64,000 bases of DNA from Pseudomonas sp. GM41(2012) (GTDB lineage Bacteria; Pseudomonadota; Gammaproteobacteria; Pseudomonadales; Pseudomonadaceae), in assembly GCF_000282315.2 (NCBI RefSeq), contig NZ_AKJN02000008.1:744001-808000 (forward strand), read 5' to 3'. The notes below the pieces were generated by a model, which had not been told where the DNA came from, did no database searches, and saw only the letters and a list, made by a program, of their open reading frames with translations. Position 1 is the stretch's first letter. Each line of letters opens with the position of its first letter. The translations under genes were made by a program, and so were the position numbers. Below are positions 1-7,672 of the stretch, in pieces.

Positions 1-549
1 CTCTGGCACGGCTATGTCTCGGACATCTCCGACTTGAAACGGGTGGAAGAAGAACTGCGGGCGCTATCGATCACCGACTCTCTGACCGGGATCCACAACC
101 GCCGTTACTTCCAGGAACGCCTGACCACCGAAATGGCCAGGGTCGAACGCGGTGGCGGCGAACTGTCGGTGATCATGCTCGATATCGACCATTTCAAACG
201 CATCAATGACCAGCATGGCCACGCTGTCGGCGATCGGGTGTTGCAGATTGTGTGCGAACGCATCGGCCTTCGGCTGCGGCGCACCGACGTGTTCTGTCGC
301 CTGGGTGGCGAGGAGTTCATGGTGCTTTGCCCGGACATCAACGGCGAACATGCCCATGTCCTGGCCTTGCAGCTATGGCAAGGGTTGCGCAGTTCGCCGA
401 TCGAAGGCGTCGGGACAGTGACCGCCAGTTTCGGGATTGCCAGTTGGCGAGTCGGGGAGGGCGCGGATGCGCTGCTGCTGCGGGCGGATTCGGGGGTGTA
501 TGCGGCGAAACAGGCAGGGCGGGATCGGGTAGAAGGAGAGATGAACTAG
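1..549 (+). CDS. Diguanylate cyclase (GGDEF), C-terminal part, 5' end outside window
   Basis: The frame is open from the first base, so the gene begins upstream; 182 residues are visible. The first dozen residues look like the tail of a PAS/PAC sensor domain (SDISDLKRVEEEL), followed by a complete GGDEF domain starting near ITDSLTGIHNRR. The active-site loop reads GGEEF, a catalytically competent form in this family, and is preceded by RRTD, which fits the RxxD inhibitory site for product feedback. The protein should therefore make cyclic di-GMP from two GTP at or near the membrane, under control of an upstream sensor region that cannot be seen. No EAL domain follows. Enzyme class is certain; the sensed signal is unknown. 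Confidence 0.93.
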   Translation, partial: LWHGYVSDISDLKRVEEELRALSITDSLTGIHNRRYFQERLTTEMARVERGGGELSVIMLDIDHFKRINDQHGHAVGDRVLQIVCERIGLRLRRTDVFCRLGGEEFMVLCPDINGEHAHVLALQLWQGLRSSPIEGVGTVTASFGIASWRVGEGADALLLRADSGVYAAKQAGRDRVEGEMN

Positions 550-566
550 AGCTGCGTGCTTACCCC

Positions 567-656
567 TGTGGGAGCGAGCCTGCTCGCGATAGCGGTGTGA
601 CAGTCGACATCAATGTTGAATGTCACACCGCTATCGCGAGCAGGCTCGCTCCCACA
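567..656. repeat. REP pair (REPIN-like), GAGCGAGCCTGCTCGCGA type
   Basis: Two inverted copies of a palindromic unit (TGTGGGAGCGAGCCTGCTCG and its complement) are separated by about 18 bases. The element lies between the convergent ends of the GGDEF gene and dacB, a usual REP location. The arms continue through CGATAGCGGTGTGACA, so the whole element can fold into one long hairpin. Confidence 0.9.
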
Positions 657-684
657 TTGGTTCTGTGGTGTTTTGTAGATCGGG

Positions 685-2145
685 TTAGAGCACCGAAGCC
701 GTTTCCGGCAGTTTCGGCTGGCGATACAGGTCCAGCAGCACCTGATCCAGCACCGACGATGCGCCAAACGGTGCCTTGTCGTTAAGGATCGCCACTACCG
801 CCCAGGTATTGCCGTTGATGTCGCGGCTGAAGCCGGCAATCGCCCGCACCGTATTCAGGGTGCCGGTCTTGATGTGCGCTTCACCGCGCATCGCCGTGGT
901 TTTCAGGCGTTTGCGCATGGTGCCGTCGGTGCCGGCAATCGGCATCGAACTGATGAACTCGGCCGAATACGGGCTTTTCCAGGCCGCTTGCAGCATGCCG
1001 GCCATTTCACGCGCACTCACCCGTTCCGCACGGGACAGGCCGGAACCGTTTTCCATCACCAGGTGCGGCGCGGTGATGCCTTTCTTCGCCAGCCACTGAC
1101 GCACGACACGCTGTGCAGCCTTGGCATCGTCACCGTCGGCCTCGGTGCGGAACTGCGCACCCAGGCTCAGGAACAGCTGCTGGGCCATGGTGTTGTTACT
1201 GTATTTGTTGATGTCGCGGATGATTTCCGCCAGGTCCGGCGAGAAGGCCCGAGCCAGGACCTTGGCATCTTTAGGGGTTGGTGCCAAACGGTCCACGCCC
1301 TGAATGCTGCCACCCAGTTCCTTCCAGATCGCTCGCACGGCGCCTGCGGTGTAGGTCGCGTGGTCGAGCAGCGACAGGTAAGTCTGGGAGCTGCAACCCT
1401 CGCCCAACTGGCCACCAACCGTCACGGTCACGCTGCCATCGGCCTGGGTCACCGGGTTGTAACGCACGCCACCGGTGCATTGCTTGGAGTTGACGGCTTT
1501 GACCTGGTTTTCGATGCGGATGGTGGCAATCGGCGGTTCCACCGACACCAGCACCCGGCCGTTGTCGTTGCGCGCCACAAAGCGCAGGGCCTTGAGGTTG
1601 ACCATCAGCGCGTCAGGTTTGACCAGGAAGGGCTTGTTATCGTCATTGCCGTCGTCGTTGAACTGCGGCAATTGCGGCTGTACGAAGAAATTACGGTCCA
1701 GCACCAGATCGCCGGTGATTTGCGTCACACCGTTGGCGCGCAGGTCACGCATCAGCAACCAGAGTTTTTCCATGTTCAGCTTCGGATCGCCGCCACCCTT
1801 GAGGTAGAGGTTACCGTTGAGGATGCCGCCGCTGAGCGTGCCGTCGGTGTAGAACTCGGTTTTCCACTGGTGGTTCGGGCCGAGCATTTCCAGCGCCGCG
1901 TACGTGGTGACCAGTTTCATGGTCGAGGCCGGATTGACGGAGACGTCAGCGTTGAAAATCGTCGGGGTGCCAGGGCCGTTGAGCGGGATCATCACCAGCG
2001 ACAGGGCGTTGTCCTGCATCTTGCTGGCCTTGAGGGCTTTTTCAACGTTGGGCGACAGCGCGGTGTTGATCGGGGCGGCGGAAACAGAGAAGGCCAGTGG
2101 GAGCAGGAAACCGGCCAGTAACAATGGACGCAAAGATTTGATCAT
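685..2145 (-). CDS. dacB: D-alanyl-D-alanine carboxypeptidase/endopeptidase, PBP4 (DacB)
   Basis: A 486-residue periplasmic penicillin-binding protein of the S13 peptidase family, which trims or cleaves peptidoglycan cross-links. All three active-site motifs are present: SxxK as STMK in NPASTMKLV, SxN as SNN in KYSNNTMAQ, and KTG in HIKTGTLN. The chosen start at 2145 gives a typical signal peptide (MIKSLRPLLLAGFLLPLAFS, cleaved around SAA-AP). The longer frame back to 2238 would bury this signal peptide. A weak AGGG ribosome site lies about 12 bases upstream. Length fits the family. It appears to be a single-gene unit convergent with the GGDEF gene. Confidence 0.95.
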   Translation of the reverse strand: MIKSLRPLLLAGFLLPLAFSVSAAPINTALSPNVEKALKASKMQDNALSLVMIPLNGPGTPTIFNADVSVNPASTMKLVTTYAALEMLGPNHQWKTEFYTDGTLSGGILNGNLYLKGGGDPKLNMEKLWLLMRDLRANGVTQITGDLVLDRNFFVQPQLPQFNDDGNDDNKPFLVKPDALMVNLKALRFVARNDNGRVLVSVEPPIATIRIENQVKAVNSKQCTGGVRYNPVTQADGSVTVTVGGQLGEGCSSQTYLSLLDHATYTAGAVRAIWKELGGSIQGVDRLAPTPKDAKVLARAFSPDLAEIIRDINKYSNNTMAQQLFLSLGAQFRTEADGDDAKAAQRVVRQWLAKKGITAPHLVMENGSGLSRAERVSAREMAGMLQAAWKSPYSAEFISSMPIAGTDGTMRKRLKTTAMRGEAHIKTGTLNTVRAIAGFSRDINGNTWAVVAILNDKAPFGASSVLDQVLLDLYRQPKLPETASVL

Positions 2146-2378
2146 GTGAAATAAAACCCTACAGCCGAGGGGAAAAAAAACGAGGGCATGAAGATAAATT
2201 CCCTCAGTGGTCATGAAAGTGTCGGCATTATGCCCCAAGGTGTAGCGGCTTGTGCCGTGCCCTGGCCTTCTAATCCGCTATTTTTTACCGACGGTAGGGC
2301 TTGCAACCCGGAGAAACGGGCATTCGGCGCCTTAAACTGCTAAAGTGCCGCCCGTTATTACTTATGAGGATTGTTCCA

Positions 2379-2723
2379 ATGGCGACTAACCGTTCCCAGC
2401 GTCTGCGCAAAAAACTGTGCGTCGATGAATTTCAAGAGCTGGGTTTCGAACTGAACCTGGATTTCAAAGAAGATTTGGCTGATGAAGCCATTGATGCTTT
2501 CCTCGACGCGTTCCTGAAAGAAGCCATGGAAGCCAACGGTCTGGGCTATGTTGGCGGCGACGACTTCGGTCTGGTTTGCCTGCAGAAGCGTGGCTCGGTG
2601 TCCGAAGAGCAGCGTGCCGCTGTTGAAGCCTGGCTCAAAGGCCGCAGCGAATTGACCGAAGCGACTGTCAGCCCGCTGATCGACGTCTGGTACCCGGAAA
2701 AGCCGATCAATCCGGTAGCTTGA
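2379..2723 (+). CDS. yggL: YggL family (DUF469) 50S-associated protein
   Basis: A small acidic protein of 114 residues beginning MATNRSQRLRKKLCVDEF, which is the hallmark N-terminus of the YggL/DUF469 family; members are reported to bind the 50S ribosomal subunit. The frame is open back to 2301, but the ATG at 2379 after TATGAGGATTGTTCCA gives the conserved N-terminus and a GAGGA ribosome site. An intrinsic terminator follows directly after the stop. The function is known only as ribosome-associated; the identity of the family is clear from sequence. Confidence 0.88.
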   Translation: MATNRSQRLRKKLCVDEFQELGFELNLDFKEDLADEAIDAFLDAFLKEAMEANGLGYVGGDDFGLVCLQKRGSVSEEQRAAVEAWLKGRSELTEATVSPLIDVWYPEKPINPVA

Positions 2724-2729
2724 TGTTCT

Positions 2730-2763
2730 AAAAAACGGCGGCCCAAGGGTCGCCGTTTTTTTA
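2730..2763 (+). terminator. Intrinsic terminator of the yggL gene
   Basis: AACGGCG and CGCCGTT form a stem around GCCCAAGGGT, followed by a run of seven T. It starts seven bases after the stop codon. Confidence 0.85.
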
Positions 2764-2778
2764 TACCCGGAAGATCAA

Positions 2779-2867
2779 GAGATCGCAGCCTCGTTTCACT
2801 CGGCAGCTCCTACAGGGCAACGCATTCCAAGGTAGGAGCTGTCGAGTGAAACGAGGCTGCGATCTTT
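2779..2867. repeat. REP pair, GATCGCAGCCTCGTTTCACT type
   Basis: Inverted arms of about 34 bases (GATCGCAGCCTCGTTTCACT... and ...AGTGAAACGAGGCTGCGATC) flank a spacer of about 18 bases. The left arm reads CGGCAG where the right reads the complement of CGACAG, a single mismatch. It sits between the convergent yggL and transporter genes. Confidence 0.9.
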
Positions 2868-2873
2868 TGCTTT

Positions 2874-4064
2874 TCAGGCTTTACGCCAGTTCAAGATCAG
2901 CAAGGTCAACACCCCCGCCACAATCCCCCAGAACGCCGAACCGATGGAAAACAGCGTCAGCCCCGACGCCGTGACCATAAAGGTAATCAGCGCCGCTTCA
3001 CGTTCCTTCACTTCATTCATGGCGATGCTCAAGCCATTGATGATCGAGCCGAACAACGCCAGTGCCGCAATCGACAGCACCAATTCTTTCGGTAGCGCGG
3101 CAAACAGCGCCGCCAGTGTCGCGCCGAACACCCCGGCAATCCCGTAGAAAATCCCGCACCAGACGGCCGCCGTGTAGCGCTTGTTGCGATCCTCATGGGC
3201 ATGCGGCCCGGTGCAAATCGCCGCGCTGATGGCTGCCAGGTTGATCCCGTGGGAACCGAACGGCGCCAGCAGCAATGAAGCGATGCCAGTGGTGGTGATC
3301 AGCGGCGAGGCCGGCACGGTGTAACCGTCGGCGCGCAGCACGGCGATGCCCGGCATGTTCTGCGAGGTCATTGCCACGACAAACAGCGGAATGCCGATGC
3401 TGATGGTCGCGGCGAGGGAGAAGTGTGGCGTGGTCCAGACCGGCGTCGCCACTTCCAGATGAAAACCGCTGAAGTCCAGCAGACCCATGAACCCTGACAG
3501 CGCCGTCCCGATCAACAGCGCGGCCAGTACGGCATAACGTGGCGACAGGCGTTTGACCACCAGATAAGTGAAGAACATGCCCAACACCAGCGCGGTGCGA
3601 TGCTGCGCGGCGACGAAGATTTCGCTGCCGATCTTGAACAGAATCCCCGCCAGCAGCGCAGCGGCCAATGACGCCGGAATCTTTTTCACCAGCCGTTCGA
3701 AGCTGCCGGTCAAACCACAAATGGTCACCAGAATCGCGCAGGTAATGTAGGCGCCGATGGCTTCGCCGTAGGTCACGCCGCCCAGACTGGTGATCAGCAA
3801 CGCCGCGCCGGGGGTCGACCAGGCGATGGTGATCGGCGTGCGGTAACGCAGAGACAGGCCAATCGAGCACACCGCCATGCCAATCGAGATCGCCCAGATC
3901 CATGACGAAATCTGCGCGCTGGTCAGGCCCGCCGCTTGCCCGGCCTGGAACATCAGCACCAGCGAGCTGGTGTAGCCGGTCATCATTGCAATGAAGCCGG
4001 CGACGATGGCCGAGGGTGACGTATCGGCAAAAGGGCGGAGCTGCGTGTGCGTGATGTCGTTCAT
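2874..4064 (-). CDS. benE: BenE-family benzoate/H+ symporter-like membrane transporter
   Basis: A 396-residue, very hydrophobic protein with about 11-12 membrane segments and the pattern of the BenE family (SPSAIVAGFIAMMTGYTSS near the N-terminus; PFGSHGINLAAISAAIC in the middle). Family members import benzoate, but many are annotated only by similarity. The neighbours are a GntR regulator transcribed divergently and purine-degradation genes, with no benzoate genes, so the real substrate could be a purine-related or other aromatic acid; that is inference. The start at 4064 (MNDITHTQ) has AAGGAAC upstream and avoids the REP-derived extension to 4133. Confidence 0.8.
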   Translation of the reverse strand: MNDITHTQLRPFADTSPSAIVAGFIAMMTGYTSSLVLMFQAGQAAGLTSAQISSWIWAISIGMAVCSIGLSLRYRTPITIAWSTPGAALLITSLGGVTYGEAIGAYITCAILVTICGLTGSFERLVKKIPASLAAALLAGILFKIGSEIFVAAQHRTALVLGMFFTYLVVKRLSPRYAVLAALLIGTALSGFMGLLDFSGFHLEVATPVWTTPHFSLAATISIGIPLFVVAMTSQNMPGIAVLRADGYTVPASPLITTTGIASLLLAPFGSHGINLAAISAAICTGPHAHEDRNKRYTAAVWCGIFYGIAGVFGATLAALFAALPKELVLSIAALALFGSIINGLSIAMNEVKEREAALITFMVTASGLTLFSIGSAFWGIVAGVLTLLILNWRKA

Positions 4065-4095
4065 GACAGCGGTGTTCCTTGTTCTGGTGGTCCCT

Positions 4096-4187
4096 TGTAG
4101 GAGCCGAGCTTGCTCGCGATGGCGGTTTAACATTCAACAATAATGTCAACTGTCCCTCCGCCATCGCGAGCAAGCTCGGCTCCTACA
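4096..4187. repeat. REP pair, GTAGGAGCCGAGCTTGCTCG type
   Basis: TGTAGGAGCCGAGCTTGCTC and its inverted copy flank a spacer of about 32 bases. It lies between the divergent transporter and GntR genes, upstream of both, so it is in an unusual position for a REP. It is separate from the palindromic operator at 4300. Confidence 0.88.
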
Positions 4188-4299
4188 GGGGATCGCGTTC
4201 GGGCTGCGGATTCTGGGTTCAAGCCTAAACTCAAAGGTAACCAGTCGTTGCAATACAGCGGAAGTGACAAACAGCCGTACAGTCGTGTTGCCACCGTCC

Positions 4300-4311
4300 A
4301 TTGTGTACAAT
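4300..4311. promoter_or_regulatory. Perfect palindrome ATTGTGTACAAT, candidate GntR/FCD operator
   Basis: A 12-base perfect palindrome lies 93 bases before the start of the GntR/FCD regulator gene and 236 bases before the divergent transporter start. The TTGT-N2-ACAA core fits the operator style of FadR-type GntR proteins. Autoregulation and control of the transporter are inferences. The rest of the 339-base intergenic stretch 4065-4403 holds the REP pair at 4096 and nothing else recognisable. Confidence 0.5.
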
Positions 4312-4403
4312 CGCAGTGTTTTTTACGCGATACTTGCCAGCGACCCACTGTGCCGTATTACAGTCACGGTCAATTCGCCGCAGTTCTTCCGACTCGAGTG
4401 CCC

Positions 4404-5168
4404 ATGAACGAACAGTTGCAACCCCTAAAGAAACAACCGCGAGCAGGCAAAGCCGGCCGCAGCGGTACCCAGGACGATATTGTCTACGCGCATATCTTCG
4501 AGGCCATCCTCGAACAGCGTCTGGCGCCCGGTACCAAGTTGAGCGAAGAAGCGCTGGGGGAAATTTTCGGGGTCAGTCGCACCATCATTCGCCGCGCGCT
4601 GTCGCGCCTGGCCCATGAAGGCGTCGTGCTGCTGCGGCCGAACCGTGGCGCTGTCGTGGCCAGCCCGAGTGTCGAAGAGGCTCGCCAGGTGTTTATGGCC
4701 CGGCGTCTGGTGGAGCGTGCGATTACTGAATTGGCGGTGCAACACGCCACTGCCGAGCAGATTGCCGAGTTGCGCCAGATGGTCAACGACGAGCGCGACA
4801 GCTTCTCCCGGGGCGATCGCGGCGCCGGTATCCGTCTGTCGGGCGAGTTCCACTTGAAACTGGCCGAAGCGGCGAAAAATGCGCCGCTGATCAGCTTCCA
4901 GCGCAGCCTGGTGTCCCAGACGTCGTTGATCATTGCCCAGTATGAAAGCGGCAATCGCTCCCACTGTTCCTACGACGAGCACACCCAGCTGATCGACGCC
5001 ATCGAAGCGCGCAACGCTGAGCTGGCGGTGGACCTGATGATGCATCATATGGATCACATCGACAGCAAACTCAACCTCGACGAAGAAAGCGCGTCGGATG
5101 ATTTGCATGCGGTGTTCTCGCATTTGTTGCAGACCAAGAAGCCTGGGCGGCCTGCTGCCAAGCTCTGA
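4404..5168 (+). CDS. GntR-family transcriptional regulator with FCD domain
   Basis: A 254-residue regulator. A basic N-terminal tail (KKQPRAGKAGRSG) precedes the winged helix-turn-helix (about residues 30-100, with SEEALGEIFGVSRTIIRRAL), then an all-helical FCD ligand-binding domain (about 105-235). The start at 4404 was chosen because the longer frame to 4143 runs through the REP element. It is divergent from the BenE-like transporter, convergent with guaD, and preceded by a perfect palindrome at 4300. In this setting it is a likely regulator of purine uptake or degradation; the ligand cannot be read from sequence. Confidence 0.88.
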   Translation: MNEQLQPLKKQPRAGKAGRSGTQDDIVYAHIFEAILEQRLAPGTKLSEEALGEIFGVSRTIIRRALSRLAHEGVVLLRPNRGAVVASPSVEEARQVFMARRLVERAITELAVQHATAEQIAELRQMVNDERDSFSRGDRGAGIRLSGEFHLKLAEAAKNAPLISFQRSLVSQTSLIIAQYESGNRSHCSYDEHTQLIDAIEARNAELAVDLMMHHMDHIDSKLNLDEESASDDLHAVFSHLLQTKKPGRPAAKL

Positions 5169-5183
5169 TCTCTTGGGTGACCG

Positions 5184-5285
5184 AAAAGATCGCAGCCTCG
5201 TTTCACTCGACAGCTCCTACAGGAGCGCGCGTTCCAATACGGAGCTATGTAGGAGCTGTCGAGTGAAACGAGGTTGCGATCTTTT
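5184..5285. repeat. REP pair, GATCGCAGCCTCGTTTCACT type
   Basis: AAAAGATCGCAGCCTCGTTT and its inverted copy flank a spacer of about 28 bases; the right arm has one base change (GAGGTTGCG). The element lies between the convergent GntR and guaD genes. Confidence 0.9.
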
Positions 5286-5303
5286 GATCTTCTGACAGGC
5301 AAT

Positions 5304-5341
5304 AAAAATCCCCCGGGCTGTAAAGCTGCGGGGGATTTTTT
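5304..5341. terminator. Bidirectional intrinsic terminator between GntR and guaD
   Basis: AAAAATCCCCC and GGGGGATTTTTT form a stem around GGGCTGTAAAGCTGC. A run of A precedes it and a run of T follows, so it can act on both convergent transcripts. Confidence 0.85.
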
Positions 5342-5355
5342 ATGCCCGAAGAAAA

Positions 5356-6660
5356 CTAGCGCTGATGCACCTGATTCCCCGCCGCATACGTCTGCAACAC
5401 CGTCCGGTCATCCCCCAGCGTCATCAACACAAACAACGTCTCGGCAATGTTATTGGCCTGCTTCAAGCGATAGCTCAGCAGCGGCGTGGCGTTGTAATCC
5501 AGCACCAGGAAGTCCGCATCAGTACCCGGTTGCAAGGTGCCGATCTTGTCTTCCAGGCGCAGCGCGCGAGCGCCGCCGAGGGTGGCCAGGTACAGCGATT
5601 TGAACGGGCTCAGTCGCGCACCTTGCAACTGCATGACCTTGTACGCTTCGTTCAACGTTTGCAGCAGCGAGAAACTGGTGCCGCCACCGACGTCCGTACC
5701 GAGGCCGACATTCAACTTGTGCTTCTCGGCCATCGGCAGATTGAACAGGCCGCTGCCGAGGAAGAAGTTCGAGGTCGGGCAGAAGGCGATCGCCGAGCCT
5801 GTTTCCGCCAGTCGCGCACACTCGTCATCGCACAGGTGCACGCCGTGGGCGAATACCGAACGTTCGCCGAGCAGTTTGTAGTGGTCGTAGACGTCCAGGT
5901 AGCCCTTGCGCTCCGGGAACAGCGCCTTGACCCACTCGACTTCCTTGAGGTTTTCGCTGATGTGGGTCTGCATGTACAGGTCAGGGAATTCGCTGAGCAA
6001 CTGGCCGGCGAGGGTCAGTTGTTCCGGGGTGCTGGTCGGGGCGAAGCGTGGGGTGACCGCGTAGTGCAGGCGACCCTTGCCGTGCCAGCGCTCGATCAGC
6101 GCCTTGCTTTCGACGTAGCTGGATTCGGCGGTGTCGGTCAGGTAGTCCGGCGCGTTGCGGTCCATCATCACCTTGCCGGCAATCATTCGCAGGTCCAGTT
6201 GTTCGGCGGCTTCAAAGAACGAGTTCACCGATTGCGGATGCACGCTGCCGAAGACCAACGCGGTGGTGGTGCCGTTGCGCAGCAGTTCCTTGATGAAAAT
6301 ATCCGCGACTTGGTCAGCATGAGTCTTGTCGGCGAACTGGCTTTCACACGGGAAGGTGTAGGTGTTGAGCCAGTCCAGCAACTGCTCGCCGTAGGCGCCG
6401 ACCATGCCGGTTTGCGGCAAGTGAATGTGGGTGTCGATGAAGCCCGGGGTGATCAGCGCGTCCTGATAATGGGTGATTTCGATATCGGCCGGCAGGGTCG
6501 GCAGCAAGTCGCTGGCGTGACCAAGGGCGCTGATCTGGCCGTTATCGACCACCAGCAAGCCGTCTTCGAAATACTCATACGAGGCTTCGATGCCCACTTC
6601 GGCGGGGTCGGCGATGCTGTGCAGAATGGCGGCGCGGTAGGCTTTGCGAGTCAGAGGCAT
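5356..6660 (-). CDS. guaD: Guanine deaminase
   Basis: A 434-residue amidohydrolase that converts guanine to xanthine and ammonia, feeding xanthine dehydrogenase encoded upstream in the same direction. Zinc-site motifs are visible: FIDTHIHLPQTG (HxH), YMQTHISEN, FAHGVHLCDDE and GLGTDVGGGTSFS (catalytic Asp). The start at 6660 (MPLTRKAYRAA) was preferred to the longer one at 6672. Only 23 bases separate it from xdhC, so the two are probably cotranscribed. The function is supported both by motifs and by the xdh neighbours. Confidence 0.95.
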   Translation of the reverse strand: MPLTRKAYRAAILHSIADPAEVGIEASYEYFEDGLLVVDNGQISALGHASDLLPTLPADIEITHYQDALITPGFIDTHIHLPQTGMVGAYGEQLLDWLNTYTFPCESQFADKTHADQVADIFIKELLRNGTTTALVFGSVHPQSVNSFFEAAEQLDLRMIAGKVMMDRNAPDYLTDTAESSYVESKALIERWHGKGRLHYAVTPRFAPTSTPEQLTLAGQLLSEFPDLYMQTHISENLKEVEWVKALFPERKGYLDVYDHYKLLGERSVFAHGVHLCDDECARLAETGSAIAFCPTSNFFLGSGLFNLPMAEKHKLNVGLGTDVGGGTSFSLLQTLNEAYKVMQLQGARLSPFKSLYLATLGGARALRLEDKIGTLQPGTDADFLVLDYNATPLLSYRLKQANNIAETLFVLMTLGDDRTVLQTYAAGNQVHQR

Positions 6661-6683
6661 TGTTGTTCTCAATTCGTGGCTTT

Positions 6684-7529
6684 TTAGTTCGACGCTTGGC
6701 TGCGGCGTGAGGCAGGCAGCAGTTTGGCGATCGATGATCCGGCGCTAGCGGTGTGCTGGCCGAAATTGGCGTTATAGGTGGCGATGATTTCGCCGGCGAT
6801 GGAAATGGCGATTTCCACAGGCAACTTGCCTTTGACTTCGCCGATGCCCATCGGGCAGCGCATGCGTTGCAGCACGGCGCTGTCGAAACCACGTTCACGC
6901 AAGCGGTGTTCGAATTTCACCCGTTTGGTCTTCGAACCGATCAGGCCGAAGTAGGCAAAGTCGTTGCGCTTGAGGATCGCGGCGGTGAGTTCGAGGTCGA
7001 GCTGGTGATTGTGGGTCATGACGATGCAGTAGCTGCCGGCGGGCAGGTCATCGATTTCGTCCACCGGTTCTTCGGCAACGATTTTGCGTACGCCGTGGGG
7101 GATCTGTTCCGGGAATTCGGCTTCCCGCGAATCGATCCAGCGCACCCGGCAGGGCAGGCTGGCGAGCAGCGGCACCAGCGCCCGGCCGACGTGGCCGGCA
7201 CCGAATACGGCGATCTGCGCCTGGACCTGGCCCATCGGTTCGAACAGCAACACCGTCACGCCGCCGCAGCACTGACCCAGGCTGGCGCCGAGGCTGAAGC
7301 GCTCAAGGTGCGTGTCCTGCTTGCCGCTGGCCAACATCTCGCGGCCGATTTGCATGGCCTTGTATTCCAGATGCCCGCCACCGATGGTGTCGAAGGTCTG
7401 GCTGGCGCTGATGACCATTTTCGAGCCGGCGTTACGCGGCGTCGAGCCGAGCTCTTCGATGATGGTGACCAACACGCAGGGTTCACCCCGGGATTGCAGG
7501 TCGGCGAGGGCGTCGATCCAGTTGTACAT
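6684..7529 (-). CDS. xdhC: Xanthine dehydrogenase accessory protein XdhC (molybdenum cofactor insertion)
   Basis: A 281-residue chaperone that binds sulfurated molybdenum cofactor and hands it to the large subunit of xanthine dehydrogenase. Visible features are the N-terminal ELGSTPRNAGSKMV motif, a Rossmann-type segment IAVFGAGHVGRALVPLL (about residues 107-123), GSKTKRVKFEHRL, and the MRCPMGIGEVKGKLP motif near the C-terminus. It lies downstream of xdhB after 143 bases that hold a REP pair, and 23 bases before guaD. Confidence 0.95.
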   Translation of the reverse strand: MYNWIDALADLQSRGEPCVLVTIIEELGSTPRNAGSKMVISASQTFDTIGGGHLEYKAMQIGREMLASGKQDTHLERFSLGASLGQCCGGVTVLLFEPMGQVQAQIAVFGAGHVGRALVPLLASLPCRVRWIDSREAEFPEQIPHGVRKIVAEEPVDEIDDLPAGSYCIVMTHNHQLDLELTAAILKRNDFAYFGLIGSKTKRVKFEHRLRERGFDSAVLQRMRCPMGIGEVKGKLPVEIAISIAGEIIATYNANFGQHTASAGSSIAKLLPASRRSQASN

Positions 7530-7566
7530 GTTTTCACCCCTACAACATTGTTGTCTGTTCGGCCGT

Positions 7567-7657
7567 CATCGCTAGCAGGCTAGCTCCCACAGGGTCTGTG
7601 GTGTCCACACAATCTGGATTCAACGCAAATCCTGTGGGAGCCAGCCTGCTGGCGATT
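7567..7657. repeat. REP pair, degenerate, between xdhB and xdhC
   Basis: CGCTAGCAGGCTAGCTCCCA and CTGTGGGAGCCAGCCTGCTG are inverted but not perfect copies separated by about 37 bases. It lies inside what looks like a single transcription unit (xdhABC-guaD). Confidence 0.8.
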
Positions 7658-7672
7658 GGGCGCGCCTCGATT

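Noticed and set aside
567..656. Repeated palindromes considered as a CRISPR array
   Set aside because: They are isolated inverted pairs between genes, not regularly spaced direct repeats with unique spacers, and no cas genes are present.
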